Below are positions 17,770 to 25,312 of a stretch of DNA of 64,000 nt, piece after piece. The stretch lies in contig JAWVYS010000009.1 of NCBI GenBank assembly GCA_033722555.1, forward strand, positions 17,852 to 81,851, in the 5' to 3' direction. Each line of letters starts with the position of its first letter. The stretch's first letter is position 1. The notes under the pieces were generated by a model. The model made no database searches and had not been told where the DNA came from. It was given only the letters and a program-made list of their open reading frames with translations. The DNA is from Brumimicrobium sp033722555. GTDB lineage: Bacteria; Bacteroidota; Bacteroidia; Flavobacteriales_D; Crocinitomicaceae. The position numbers and the translations under genes are program-made.

Positions 17770-18612
17770 TCAGGGAATCCATTTGATATTTTTAAAATCA
17801 GGCTTTCTTTTCTCGAGAAATGCATTCCTTCCTTCTTTGGCCTCATCAGTCATATAAGCCAGTCTGGTCGCCTCTCCGGCAAAAACCTGTTGACCAACCA
17901 TACCGTCATCGGTTAAATTAAAAGCGAATTTCAGCATTTTTATCGAAGTTGGTGACTTGGCAAGTATTTCCTGCGCCCATTCATAGGCCGTTTCCTCCAG
18001 TTTTGCGTGAGGTACAACTTGATTTACCATTCCCATTTCGAAAGCTTCTTTTGCAGAATAATTTCGACCCAAAAAGAAAATCTCTCTGGCTTTTTTCTGT
18101 CCAACCATTTTTGCCAGGTAAGCAGATCCGTAACCACCGTCGAAACTGGTTACATCTGCATCTGTTTGTTTGAAAATCGCGTGTTCTTCACTGGCTAAAG
18201 TAAGGTCACATACGACATGCAAACTGTGTCCTCCTCCTACTGCCCAACCGGGCACAACCGCAATAACCACCTTAGGCATAAAGCGTATAAGTCGCTGAAC
18301 TTCCAGAATATTGAGTCGTGGCATTCCTTCATCATCAACGTAACCCTGATGCCCACGGGCATTCTGATCCCCACCGCTGCAAAAAGAATAAACACCATCT
18401 TTGGTAGACGGGCCTTCTGCCGAAAAAAGTACAACACCGATCGATGTATCCTCGCGCGCATCCAGAAAAGCTTCGTAGAGTTCGCTAACCGTTTTTGGAC
18501 GAAAAGCGTTTCTCACATTGGGGCGATTAAAGGCTATTCGTGCTACTCCATCCGCTTTTTTATAGGTAATATCCGTGTATTCTTTAACAACTTTCCAGTT
18601 TGGCTTTGACAT
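17770..18612 (-). CDS. menB: 1,4-dihydroxy-2-naphthoyl-CoA synthase
   Basis: A 280-residue crotonase-fold enzyme of menaquinone synthesis that closes the ring of o-succinylbenzoyl-CoA. Hallmarks are YTDITYKKADGVARIAFNRP, the oxyanion segment YSFCSGGDQNARG, AVVPGWAVGGGHSLHVVCD, and FDGGYGSAYLAKMVGQKKA. The C-terminus FLEKRKPDFKN matches MenB. Length is normal. Other men genes are not in this window, so the pathway is split. The ATG at 18612 begins the usual MSKPNWKVV. It is followed by the SUFU gene. Confidence 0.96.
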   Translation of the reverse strand: MSKPNWKVVKEYTDITYKKADGVARIAFNRPNVRNAFRPKTVSELYEAFLDAREDTSIGVVLFSAEGPSTKDGVYSFCSGGDQNARGHQGYVDDEGMPRLNILEVQRLIRFMPKVVIAVVPGWAVGGGHSLHVVCDLTLASEEHAIFKQTDADVTSFDGGYGSAYLAKMVGQKKAREIFFLGRNYSAKEAFEMGMVNQVVPHAKLEETAYEWAQEILAKSPTSIKMLKFAFNLTDDGMVGQQVFAGEATRLAYMTDEAKEGRNAFLEKRKPDFKNIKWIP

Positions 18613-18736
18613 ACTAAAAATTTTGGGTGAAGGTAAGAATTTTGTACGTATGTAGCCTATTTGTAAGTGTCAATCTGATAACCTAAGCAAGGACAATAGA
18701 CAAAAACCTCATCAAGAAAAATGAAATTCTTTCTTT

Positions 18737-21700
18737 TCAGATGGAATATTCGGGATTCCAGCCTCTGCTTTTCATTACAGCATGAAAATTAATGAGGGCA
18801 TGAGCAGAAGGAAAGAATGCCTGAGGGTTTCGTATGAGCAAATTATTCTCTGATATTTTTGGTTTTAGGTCAAAGGGAAACTCCTTATTGTTATCTACTT
18901 TTTCTTCTTCAAGAAAAAGCATCAGTTTTCTAAGCATTTCAACACCTTCATTGTCCGAAATTTTAAAATCATCTGAATTTACAGACCGAATGAAGGTGAT
19001 CTTTGAACGGGCCCTTGACATGAGTACATTCAGTCTTCTGTGTCCCTGCTCCTGATTAAGCGGACCGAACTGCATGCGGAATTCTCCGTTTTCATTCCGT
19101 GCATAACCCATGCTTATAATTAGGTGTTCGCATTGATCACCCTGAACATTTTCCAGCGACTGAATAAGCATATTAGCATCATCCTCCATCAGCAGATCGC
19201 GTGTTTCTGCCGACAGGTTGTTCATGATCTCCTGTAACTGCGTTTGACTAAAAGCTACAATACCGAAATCCTTGTGTCCGTGGTTGATCGCTGTTTGAAT
19301 AACCTCAGCCGCAAGAGATGCTTCTTTTTTATTCACCCTGTCGTGATAAATTCCACCTGCATCCAAAACTTCGACAGCCTTTTTCTCAACCGGTGAAGGA
19401 TATGTTTTCAGCTTATTTTCGTAAAAATACCTGTTGCTGAATGCGATCAGTTCATTATGTATTGAACGGTAATGGTTGGTTAGCATAAAATTCGGCCAAT
19501 AATAATCCGCCTGATGTAAGAGATCCAACTGAACTGAACTGCGTTTTTGAAAATAAAACTGAGGGGCCATCTGCTGACGGTCGCCAGCGACAACGATTCT
19601 TCGGGCTCGCTGAATACTCCCGACGGCATGAGGAAGCGGGATCTGACTTGCTTCGTCAAAAACAACAACATCGAAAACATTTTCCAGCGGAATACTTTTC
19701 GCAACGCTATACGGACTGCAAAGAAAAATAGGTTTCAGCAAATATATCCATGGTTCAGCATCGCTAAGCAGCAGTTCCCGCATTGAGGGCAAATTTCTCG
19801 ATTTTCCGAAAGCCTTTACCAGTATGGACTTTCCCTTTCTAAGTTTCTTTTTAAAAGCCTTATTCTCCTCACTGAGTTTAGCTGCCGGCGTTTGAAGAAG
19901 TTTATGAAATTCCAAAAAACGAGCTTGAACCAGGTAGTGAATATAATCAGCGAATTGCTCCGCTTCCCTTTGCTGAACATCAATGATTTTTTCAACTTTA
20001 TTCAGCAGTGCAATTCCATCGAATTGAGCAAGATTCGGATAAAGACCGACGAAATTTCTCCAGTGAGACTGAAATACGATTAGATTTCCCTTATTCAAAT
20101 CGGGTTCATAGCGCAGGAGGTTTTTAGTTTCTGATGAAATATCCGCGAGTATTCCCAAATTCTTAGTAATAACTGAAAGTTCCGATTGAAGATCTTTTAT
20201 TACTTGAATAATGTCTGTATCCATTCCGGGAATAAAATACTTCCTTACAAAATCACTGCATTTACCTAAAAGCAGAGCACGGTCTTTTAACACACTGAGT
20301 TCTTCGGAAGGGAGACCTGACAGCATTTTGACCACATTCTGATCGGCCTGCCTTGTTCTTCGGATCACGTAATGGATGTGCCTGAGTTCATTGATATCTG
20401 TGGACAAACCCATATTTCTGAATTCCTCCCTTACCTCAGCCATGTTCTTCTCCACTTTTTTCAGATCAATCAGATTCTGAATAGCTTTTTTACCGTCCTG
20501 GATGTTGAGGTCCGTGAATTTTAATAATTTTCGCTGATGGAAGCGCGTTCTTAAATTAAATCGGTTACCGGATGACAGAATCCTTAAATATTCCTCTAAT
20601 TCTGTCAAACTGAAATTCTTACTCCAGTGCTCCTTTTCATCCTTTAATAACTCATACTTTTCCTCAAGACTCTGGATATCACCAAATAAGCGTTCAAATT
20701 TTTTCTGTTGAACAGAGTCCGTTTTCAAAACCTTTGTCGGAATGAGAAGGTCATCATAAAAGAAAAGAGTAGCAAGCGAAGATCTCTTAATTTCATTATC
20801 GAGTTCTTGTACACTTAACGTATCAAATCCAAGAGTATGGATATAGCCGCGTACATTATTTATGGCCTCATCCAGACCGGTCATAAAATCCGGGGATTTT
20901 TGCCATTTTAATTTGAGCCAGCTCCCATTCAACGGCATACCTCTGTTCTGAAGATCAATCAGTAGTTCCATATCCTTTTCCCAGACAGGAATCTCCGGTA
21001 CACCGGCAAAAAACAGGTTGCCTTCTTTCGTGTCTTCAGGCATCTTTTTAAGAAATTCCGAATAACTGAGTCCACCGATAAGACCTGGTTGATCCAATCT
21101 TTCCAGACTCAAAGAAAGACCTGCTATTTCATGTTTTGCATAATTTTCATATTGTCCTGCGCGGGTTTTATGCTGCTCGAGCATTTTCCAGGTTTGTTCC
21201 AGAGAAGAAATAAAATCCTTAGACTTAAGCTCATGATGATAAAGCAGGCAGTAATGATGGAGGTTATGCGTTTTCAGTTTGTCAAAAATTACTTCGAGGG
21301 CCACTTTTTTTTCAGCCACAAGAATACCTTTCTTTTCACCGGCCAAGATTTTACCGAGAATATTGCTGATAACCTGTGATTTGCCCGTGCCGGGTGGGCC
21401 CTGGATTACCAGATTTTCTTTTTGAATTTCATCAAAGATCTTTAGCTGGTCTTCGTCGGCCGGAAATAAAAGACCTTCGTGCAGCTCAAGCGCGCTGTCT
21501 GAAGCCTCTCCGAAACCCATAATTTGTTTTAAACCCGGCGACAAATTTTTAAGCTCACCCAAAAGTTCCAGTTCTTTGAGCAAAATGAAACGGTGGGGAT
21601 GAAAATTAGCCAGCCAAAAACCCTCTTCAATAGTGTATTCCAAGCCTGATTCTTCCATATGAAACCGGAGAGCATCGACGTTTTCCAGGGTTGACGGAAG

Positions 21701-22144
21701 TTCCAGTATCTTTACTAAAAAGGGGTTCAGGTAATAATCCTCGCTAAGTTCGATCTTATAGGTCTTGTTGAACCTGTTCCTTTTAACGCTGCAGCCCGCT
21801 ACAAAAATAGGACACGAATAAGCGTTGTTGTCAAGATTGAACCGCATCAATGAATCAGCGCTACCAAAAACCGGGGTTCCTGTCTCTTTGAGTGATTCGA
21901 AGTGCTTTTTAACAATCCTGTCGAGTATATGATTTTGTTTTACGGAAACAAAGGAATCAGCGGGTAAGGGATCTTCACTGCGGAACGCATTTTTCCCCGA
22001 CTGAAGATTTACCAGCACATCATTTTGATTGGGCGAAAGAAGTTCTTCTTTCCAAAAATTTATTTGCTCCCTTAATTTCAAACCAAATATTCTACAACGA
22101 ATGTAACAATATTTTAAACGAAGATGCGATAGCTCAATAAACAA
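18737..22144 (-). CDS. Large superfamily I DNA/RNA helicase (AAA_11/AAA_12 type)
   Basis: A protein of up to 1135 residues. Walker A GPPGTGKS is at 249-256. After a long coiled insertion (about 330-770) come the Walker B region FDVVVFDEASQIPLPHA and VAGDRQQMAP (about 820-860). The C-terminal helicase half has MLTNHYRSIHNELI, the QGDQCEHLIISMGYAR segment and VLMSRARSKITF. This matches the UPF1-like SF1 helicases of bacteria, some of which belong to defence systems and others to general nucleic-acid metabolism. The only starts available are TTG codons (22144, or about 22081 giving MKLREQINFWKEE); the first ATG is near residue 100. The N-terminal domain usual in this group looks short, so a 5' truncation is possible. 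Confidence 0.8.
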   Translation of the reverse strand: MFIELSHLRLKYCYIRCRIFGLKLREQINFWKEELLSPNQNDVLVNLQSGKNAFRSEDPLPADSFVSVKQNHILDRIVKKHFESLKETGTPVFGSADSLMRFNLDNNAYSCPIFVAGCSVKRNRFNKTYKIELSEDYYLNPFLVKILELPSTLENVDALRFHMEESGLEYTIEEGFWLANFHPHRFILLKELELLGELKNLSPGLKQIMGFGEASDSALELHEGLLFPADEDQLKIFDEIQKENLVIQGPPGTGKSQVISNILGKILAGEKKGILVAEKKVALEVIFDKLKTHNLHHYCLLYHHELKSKDFISSLEQTWKMLEQHKTRAGQYENYAKHEIAGLSLSLERLDQPGLIGGLSYSEFLKKMPEDTKEGNLFFAGVPEIPVWEKDMELLIDLQNRGMPLNGSWLKLKWQKSPDFMTGLDEAINNVRGYIHTLGFDTLSVQELDNEIKRSSLATLFFYDDLLIPTKVLKTDSVQQKKFERLFGDIQSLEEKYELLKDEKEHWSKNFSLTELEEYLRILSSGNRFNLRTRFHQRKLLKFTDLNIQDGKKAIQNLIDLKKVEKNMAEVREEFRNMGLSTDINELRHIHYVIRRTRQADQNVVKMLSGLPSEELSVLKDRALLLGKCSDFVRKYFIPGMDTDIIQVIKDLQSELSVITKNLGILADISSETKNLLRYEPDLNKGNLIVFQSHWRNFVGLYPNLAQFDGIALLNKVEKIIDVQQREAEQFADYIHYLVQARFLEFHKLLQTPAAKLSEENKAFKKKLRKGKSILVKAFGKSRNLPSMRELLLSDAEPWIYLLKPIFLCSPYSVAKSIPLENVFDVVVFDEASQIPLPHAVGSIQRARRIVVAGDRQQMAPQFYFQKRSSVQLDLLHQADYYWPNFMLTNHYRSIHNELIAFSNRYFYENKLKTYPSPVEKKAVEVLDAGGIYHDRVNKKEASLAAEVIQTAINHGHKDFGIVAFSQTQLQEIMNNLSAETRDLLMEDDANMLIQSLENVQGDQCEHLIISMGYARNENGEFRMQFGPLNQEQGHRRLNVLMSRARSKITFIRSVNSDDFKISDNEGVEMLRKLMLFLEEEKVDNNKEFPFDLKPKISENNLLIRNPQAFFPSAHALINFHAVMKSRGWNPEYSI

Positions 22145-22255
22145 TATTCTTGTTTAAGAGGCTCTGATTTCCTGTTAAAACTAGTGGTCATCAAGTACAT
22201 TCAAACCAAATCCCAATTATTAAAAAATCCTCTTCGACTTCTGCTACAATTTTCG

Positions 22256-22263
22256 TATTTTTG
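22256..22263 (+). promoter_or_regulatory. Bacteroidota -7 promoter box of ricT-gldH
   Basis: TATTTTTG matches TAnnTTTG and ends 14 bases before the ricT ATG. A TTCG at 22233-22236 sits 19 bases upstream as a poor -33 element. Confidence 0.5.
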
Positions 22264-22277
22264 ACAAAAATATAACT

Positions 22278-23609
22278 ATGGGATGTTCAAGTTGTGGCAG
22301 TGGAGGAGGAACTCCTCGCGGTTGCAAAAATAACGGGACCTGTAGTTCTGGCGGATGTGATAAACTAGGCGTTTTCGACTGGCTGGCCAATATGCAGCTA
22401 CCAAATGGAAAAAGCCAATTTGATATACTTGAAATACGATTTAAAAATAGTCGTAAGTCCTTTTTCAGAAATTTAAAAGGATTGACATTGAATGTTGGTG
22501 ATGTCGTGGTGGTGGAAGGAAGTCCGGGACACGACGTCGGAGTAGTTTCAATTGTTGGAGAACTAGCCAGAATACAGCTTCAGAAAAAAGCGCCGAATTT
22601 TAAAACGCACGAGGCAAGACAGATTGTTCGACTGGCCTCTCAGGAGGATATTGATCAATGGGTTGAAGCCCGTGGCAAGGAAAATAAAACCATGCATGCA
22701 GCGCGTGAAATGGCTATCAAGTTAAAGCTTGATATGAAAATTTCCGATGTTGAATATCAGGGCGATGGTTCGAAGGCTACATTTTATTATACCGCAGAAG
22801 GAAGAGTAGATTTCCGTCAGTTGATAAAAGACATGGCCGACACTTTCAAGGTACGGATAGAAATGCGTCAGATAGGAGCTCGACAGGAATCGGCACGACT
22901 TGGAGGCATCGGATCTTGTGGTCGTGAGCTTTGTTGTGCAACCTGGCTTACTGATTTCCGATCCGTATCAACCAGCGCAGCCCGTTATCAGCAACTTTCA
23001 CTGAACCCGCAGAAACTTGCGGGACAATGTGGCAAACTCAAATGCTGTTTGAATTATGAATTGGATATGTATCTCGATGCGCTGAAAGATTTTCCTTCAA
23101 CGGAAACACGTCTGCACACAGAAAAAGGTTCGGCTGTTCATATTAAAACAGATGTTTTCAAAGGATTGATGTGGTATCTCCATCAAACAGATGCTCCGTC
23201 AGGACCAAGCATCATTGCTCTTACCCCGGCTCGCGTGAAGGAGATTATCTCGATGAACAAGGCGAATAAAAAACCTGCGGATCTGAAAGATTTTGAAGAA
23301 ATTACCGAAATCAAAGAACCGGATTACACGAATGTTGTTGGTCAGGATGACCTGAATCGTTTTGATCAGGTATTCAAGAAAAAGAAGAAACGAAAGAACA
23401 AACGCAAGAATCCTCAGGCTAAAAATGATCAAGGTCAGGGCAATGTCCAGAACAGACCGGCCAGAAATAACAATACAAATAAACCTGAGAAAAAAGAAAA
23501 CGGACCTCAGGGAGACAATGGTAAACCGCGGAATAAGAAGAAAAGACCTCCTCGGAGAAAGGGACCTAAGGGAAACAAAGAAGGAAATAATGAAAACAAG
23601 CAAGCTTAA
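22278..23609 (+). CDS. ricT: PSP1-domain protein, RicT family Fe-S regulatory subunit
   Basis: A 443-residue PSP1 protein. In Bacillus, RicT (YaaT) joins RicA and RicF in an Fe-S complex that affects RNA processing. The N-terminus is Cys/Gly-rich (CSSCGSGGGTPRGC). The core (about 60-290) contains RIGGIGSCGRELCC-like cysteines (GIGSCGRELCCATWL) and GQCGKLKCCLNYELD, the conserved cluster-binding cysteines. Residues about 360-443 are a low-complexity Lys/Arg/Asn tail, likely disordered. The last 20 bases overlap the gldH start. In Bacteroidota this gene commonly precedes gldH (from memory), so the overlap is probably translational coupling. Whether RicA and RicF partners exist here is unknown. 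Confidence 0.9.
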   Translation: MGCSSCGSGGGTPRGCKNNGTCSSGGCDKLGVFDWLANMQLPNGKSQFDILEIRFKNSRKSFFRNLKGLTLNVGDVVVVEGSPGHDVGVVSIVGELARIQLQKKAPNFKTHEARQIVRLASQEDIDQWVEARGKENKTMHAAREMAIKLKLDMKISDVEYQGDGSKATFYYTAEGRVDFRQLIKDMADTFKVRIEMRQIGARQESARLGGIGSCGRELCCATWLTDFRSVSTSAARYQQLSLNPQKLAGQCGKLKCCLNYELDMYLDALKDFPSTETRLHTEKGSAVHIKTDVFKGLMWYLHQTDAPSGPSIIALTPARVKEIISMNKANKKPADLKDFEEITEIKEPDYTNVVGQDDLNRFDQVFKKKKKRKNKRKNPQAKNDQGQGNVQNRPARNNNTNKPEKKENGPQGDNGKPRNKKKRPPRRKGPKGNKEGNNENKQA

Positions 23610-24072
23610 GATCCTGTATTTCTTTTTCAGTATGATTTTCCTGAGCTTTCTCACAACGAGCTGCAGTGAAAGGCCTTTTTATGATCAGGCTTACAGCTTT
23701 GACGACGGAGTCTGGAATAAAAATGATACTGCACGTTTCATCGTTCCCGTAGATGATACCATCAATGAATACAAATTCATTCTAACCCTTCGTACCACAG
23801 TGAATTATCAATATAGCGACCTATGGGCCTATGTTATGATCACCGCTCCGGATGAGTCTGTTTCAAAAATGGCGCAGCGCATTCCTCTTGCCAATACTGA
23901 CGGATCATGGATAGGCCGAGTTTCGGGTACCGTGGTTGAAAGTCGATTAAAGTTTGACTCCGCACAATTTCCGTTGAAAGGAGATTATATTTTTGAAATT
24001 GTCAAAGCAACGCAGAGAGATAAAATTGAGGAGGTACTTGATGTTAGTCTTCGTATTGAAGAAAATTTTTAA
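23590..24072 (+). CDS. gldH: Gliding motility lipoprotein GldH
   Basis: A 160-residue lipoprotein. GldH is needed for gliding and T9SS function in Flavobacterium. The signal ends in the lipobox LTTSC (Cys25). The mature part shows the GldH pattern: YDQAYSFDDGVWNKNDTARF, LRTTVNYQYSDLW, the DGSWIGRVSGT block, and FPLKGDYIFEIVKATQRD. The true start is the ATG at 23590; a longer open frame upstream is only the shifted, basic reading of the ricT tail. It overlaps ricT by 20 bases. It ends convergent with the DUF2490 gene, the two stop codons overlapping. The penicillin-binding protein gene often found downstream is absent. Confidence 0.88.
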   Translation: MKTSKLKILYFFFSMIFLSFLTTSCSERPFYDQAYSFDDGVWNKNDTARFIVPVDDTINEYKFILTLRTTVNYQYSDLWAYVMITAPDESVSKMAQRIPLANTDGSWIGRVSGTVVESRLKFDSAQFPLKGDYIFEIVKATQRDKIEEVLDVSLRIEENF

Positions 24073-24773
24073 AGACCATCACCCATATATACATCTCTTT
24101 CATACTCCCAGCTGTGACTCAAACTCAGGATATGTGCCCTAACAGGATTGGGGACGTTAAATTCAAAATCGTATCTGTAGGTTATCGATAGTTCATGTTT
24201 GTTCGGTAAGTTGATATCAATACCGGCTCCAAATCGGTGTTTGGTAAACTGTCTTCCAAACGGCCCCAATGTGGGATTATAATAAAATTCACTGTCAATT
24301 TGAGGATCAATCTTGCTCCCTTTGATATCATACTTCACCCTCGCGCGGAAACGAACAGCAGTATCAAAATCAGGCTCATATCCAGACGACGAGTTCTGCA
24401 CGAGTCTGGTAACACGATATTGCGCTCTTATTCTGCCCTGAAAATCAAATCTGTCGTAATCGAAATCCGTATTCAAATTAAAATTAACACGGTGTCCATG
24501 GCTTCTTTCCGCACTGGTTCGCGACTGCAAAAAAACATAACGATAATCAAAGCTGGGACTAAACCATTTGTTTACTTTATACTTGAATGATAATTCGGGG
24601 AAAATCTTGTCGTATCGTCCATTATCGAAAATACGGGCATGCATTGAAACATCAGCGTCGAGATCTTCCGAAAACAATGTGGTTTTAACCCCTGAAGAAA
24701 ACCAGAATCGGTTCTGACCAACGACAGAATTATTCAGTAAAACGAATAAAGAAATGAAGAGTACAACTCTCAT
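24069..24773 (-). CDS. DUF2490 outer-membrane beta-barrel protein
   Basis: A 234-residue protein with signal peptide (about 1-19, ending VVGQ) and alternating aromatic/charged strands (FWFSSGVKTTLF, SFKYKVNKWFSPSFDYRY, HRVNFNLNTDFDYDRF, RFGAGIDINLPNKHELSITYRYDFEF). This is the pattern of DUF2490, small outer-membrane barrels found across Bacteroidota, of unknown function. Its start overlaps the stop of the lipoprotein gene upstream (ATGA type), so they form a two-gene unit. No terminal T9SS signal. Confidence 0.82.
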   Translation of the reverse strand: MRVVLFISLFVLLNNSVVGQNRFWFSSGVKTTLFSEDLDADVSMHARIFDNGRYDKIFPELSFKYKVNKWFSPSFDYRYVFLQSRTSAERSHGHRVNFNLNTDFDYDRFDFQGRIRAQYRVTRLVQNSSSGYEPDFDTAVRFRARVKYDIKGSKIDPQIDSEFYYNPTLGPFGRQFTKHRFGAGIDINLPNKHELSITYRYDFEFNVPNPVRAHILSLSHSWEYERDVYMGDGL

Positions 24774-25159
24774 TTGTTTAAAATTAAATCAGGCACCACA
24801 ACGGTTGATTTATTCTCAGTGACTTCAACGATTTCCATGACAACCTCCTCACCGGAAGGGCAGGTATTACAGTCCTGATAAGCAAACACCTTGTAAGTCC
24901 CTTTTCTAAGAAAATCAAATTCGTATGAACCATCGAAACTGGTGTCAAAATCATCATCATAAATATTTCCCTCGCTACCGTAAATAATATAAACACGTTC
25001 ATCATGCGCATAATATTCGGCTTTCAGATTTCCAAAGGCATCGTAATCACGAACAAAGACTTTTCCAACCACTCGTGAAGCCCCTCCTTGTCCTTCAATT
25101 TTCCTGCACGAAAAAAGAAACATGAGTGAGATCAATGTTAACAGCGTGTAATGTTTCAT
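24770..25159 (-). CDS. Small lipoprotein, unknown function
   Basis: A 129-residue lipoprotein. The signal MKHYTLLTLISLMFLFSC ends with the lipidated Cys18. The mature domain (VVGKVFVRDYDAFGNL ... SYEFDFLRKGTYKVFAYQD) looks like a prealbumin-like or SdrD B-like beta-sandwich as seen in carboxypeptidase-regulatory-type domains, with a pair of cysteines in CNTCPSG. The chosen start is the ATG at 25159; an in-frame codon 10 residues upstream adds a charged extension before the signal and is unlikely. Four-base overlap with the DUF2490 gene suggests coupled expression and a joint outer-membrane role. Confidence 0.75.
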   Translation of the reverse strand: MKHYTLLTLISLMFLFSCRKIEGQGGASRVVGKVFVRDYDAFGNLKAEYYAHDERVYIIYGSEGNIYDDDFDTSFDGSYEFDFLRKGTYKVFAYQDCNTCPSGEEVVMEIVEVTENKSTVVVPDLILNK

Positions 25160-25312
25160 AAAAGAATGTTTTCGATAACGATAGATCATTAATATACGGA
25201 CGAAGTTACTAAAAAAGTAACATCGTAAGCAACCTTTAAAGCATAAATTGAGTTCTAAAATAATAGAATTCGTAATAATTAGTTAACTTTAAGTTTAAAT
25301 AACATTATCATT

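Noticed and set aside
23362..23589. A 76-residue basic extension upstream of GldH in the same frame
   Set aside because: It is the shifted reading of the Lys/Arg-rich ricT tail and would bury the GldH lipoprotein signal.
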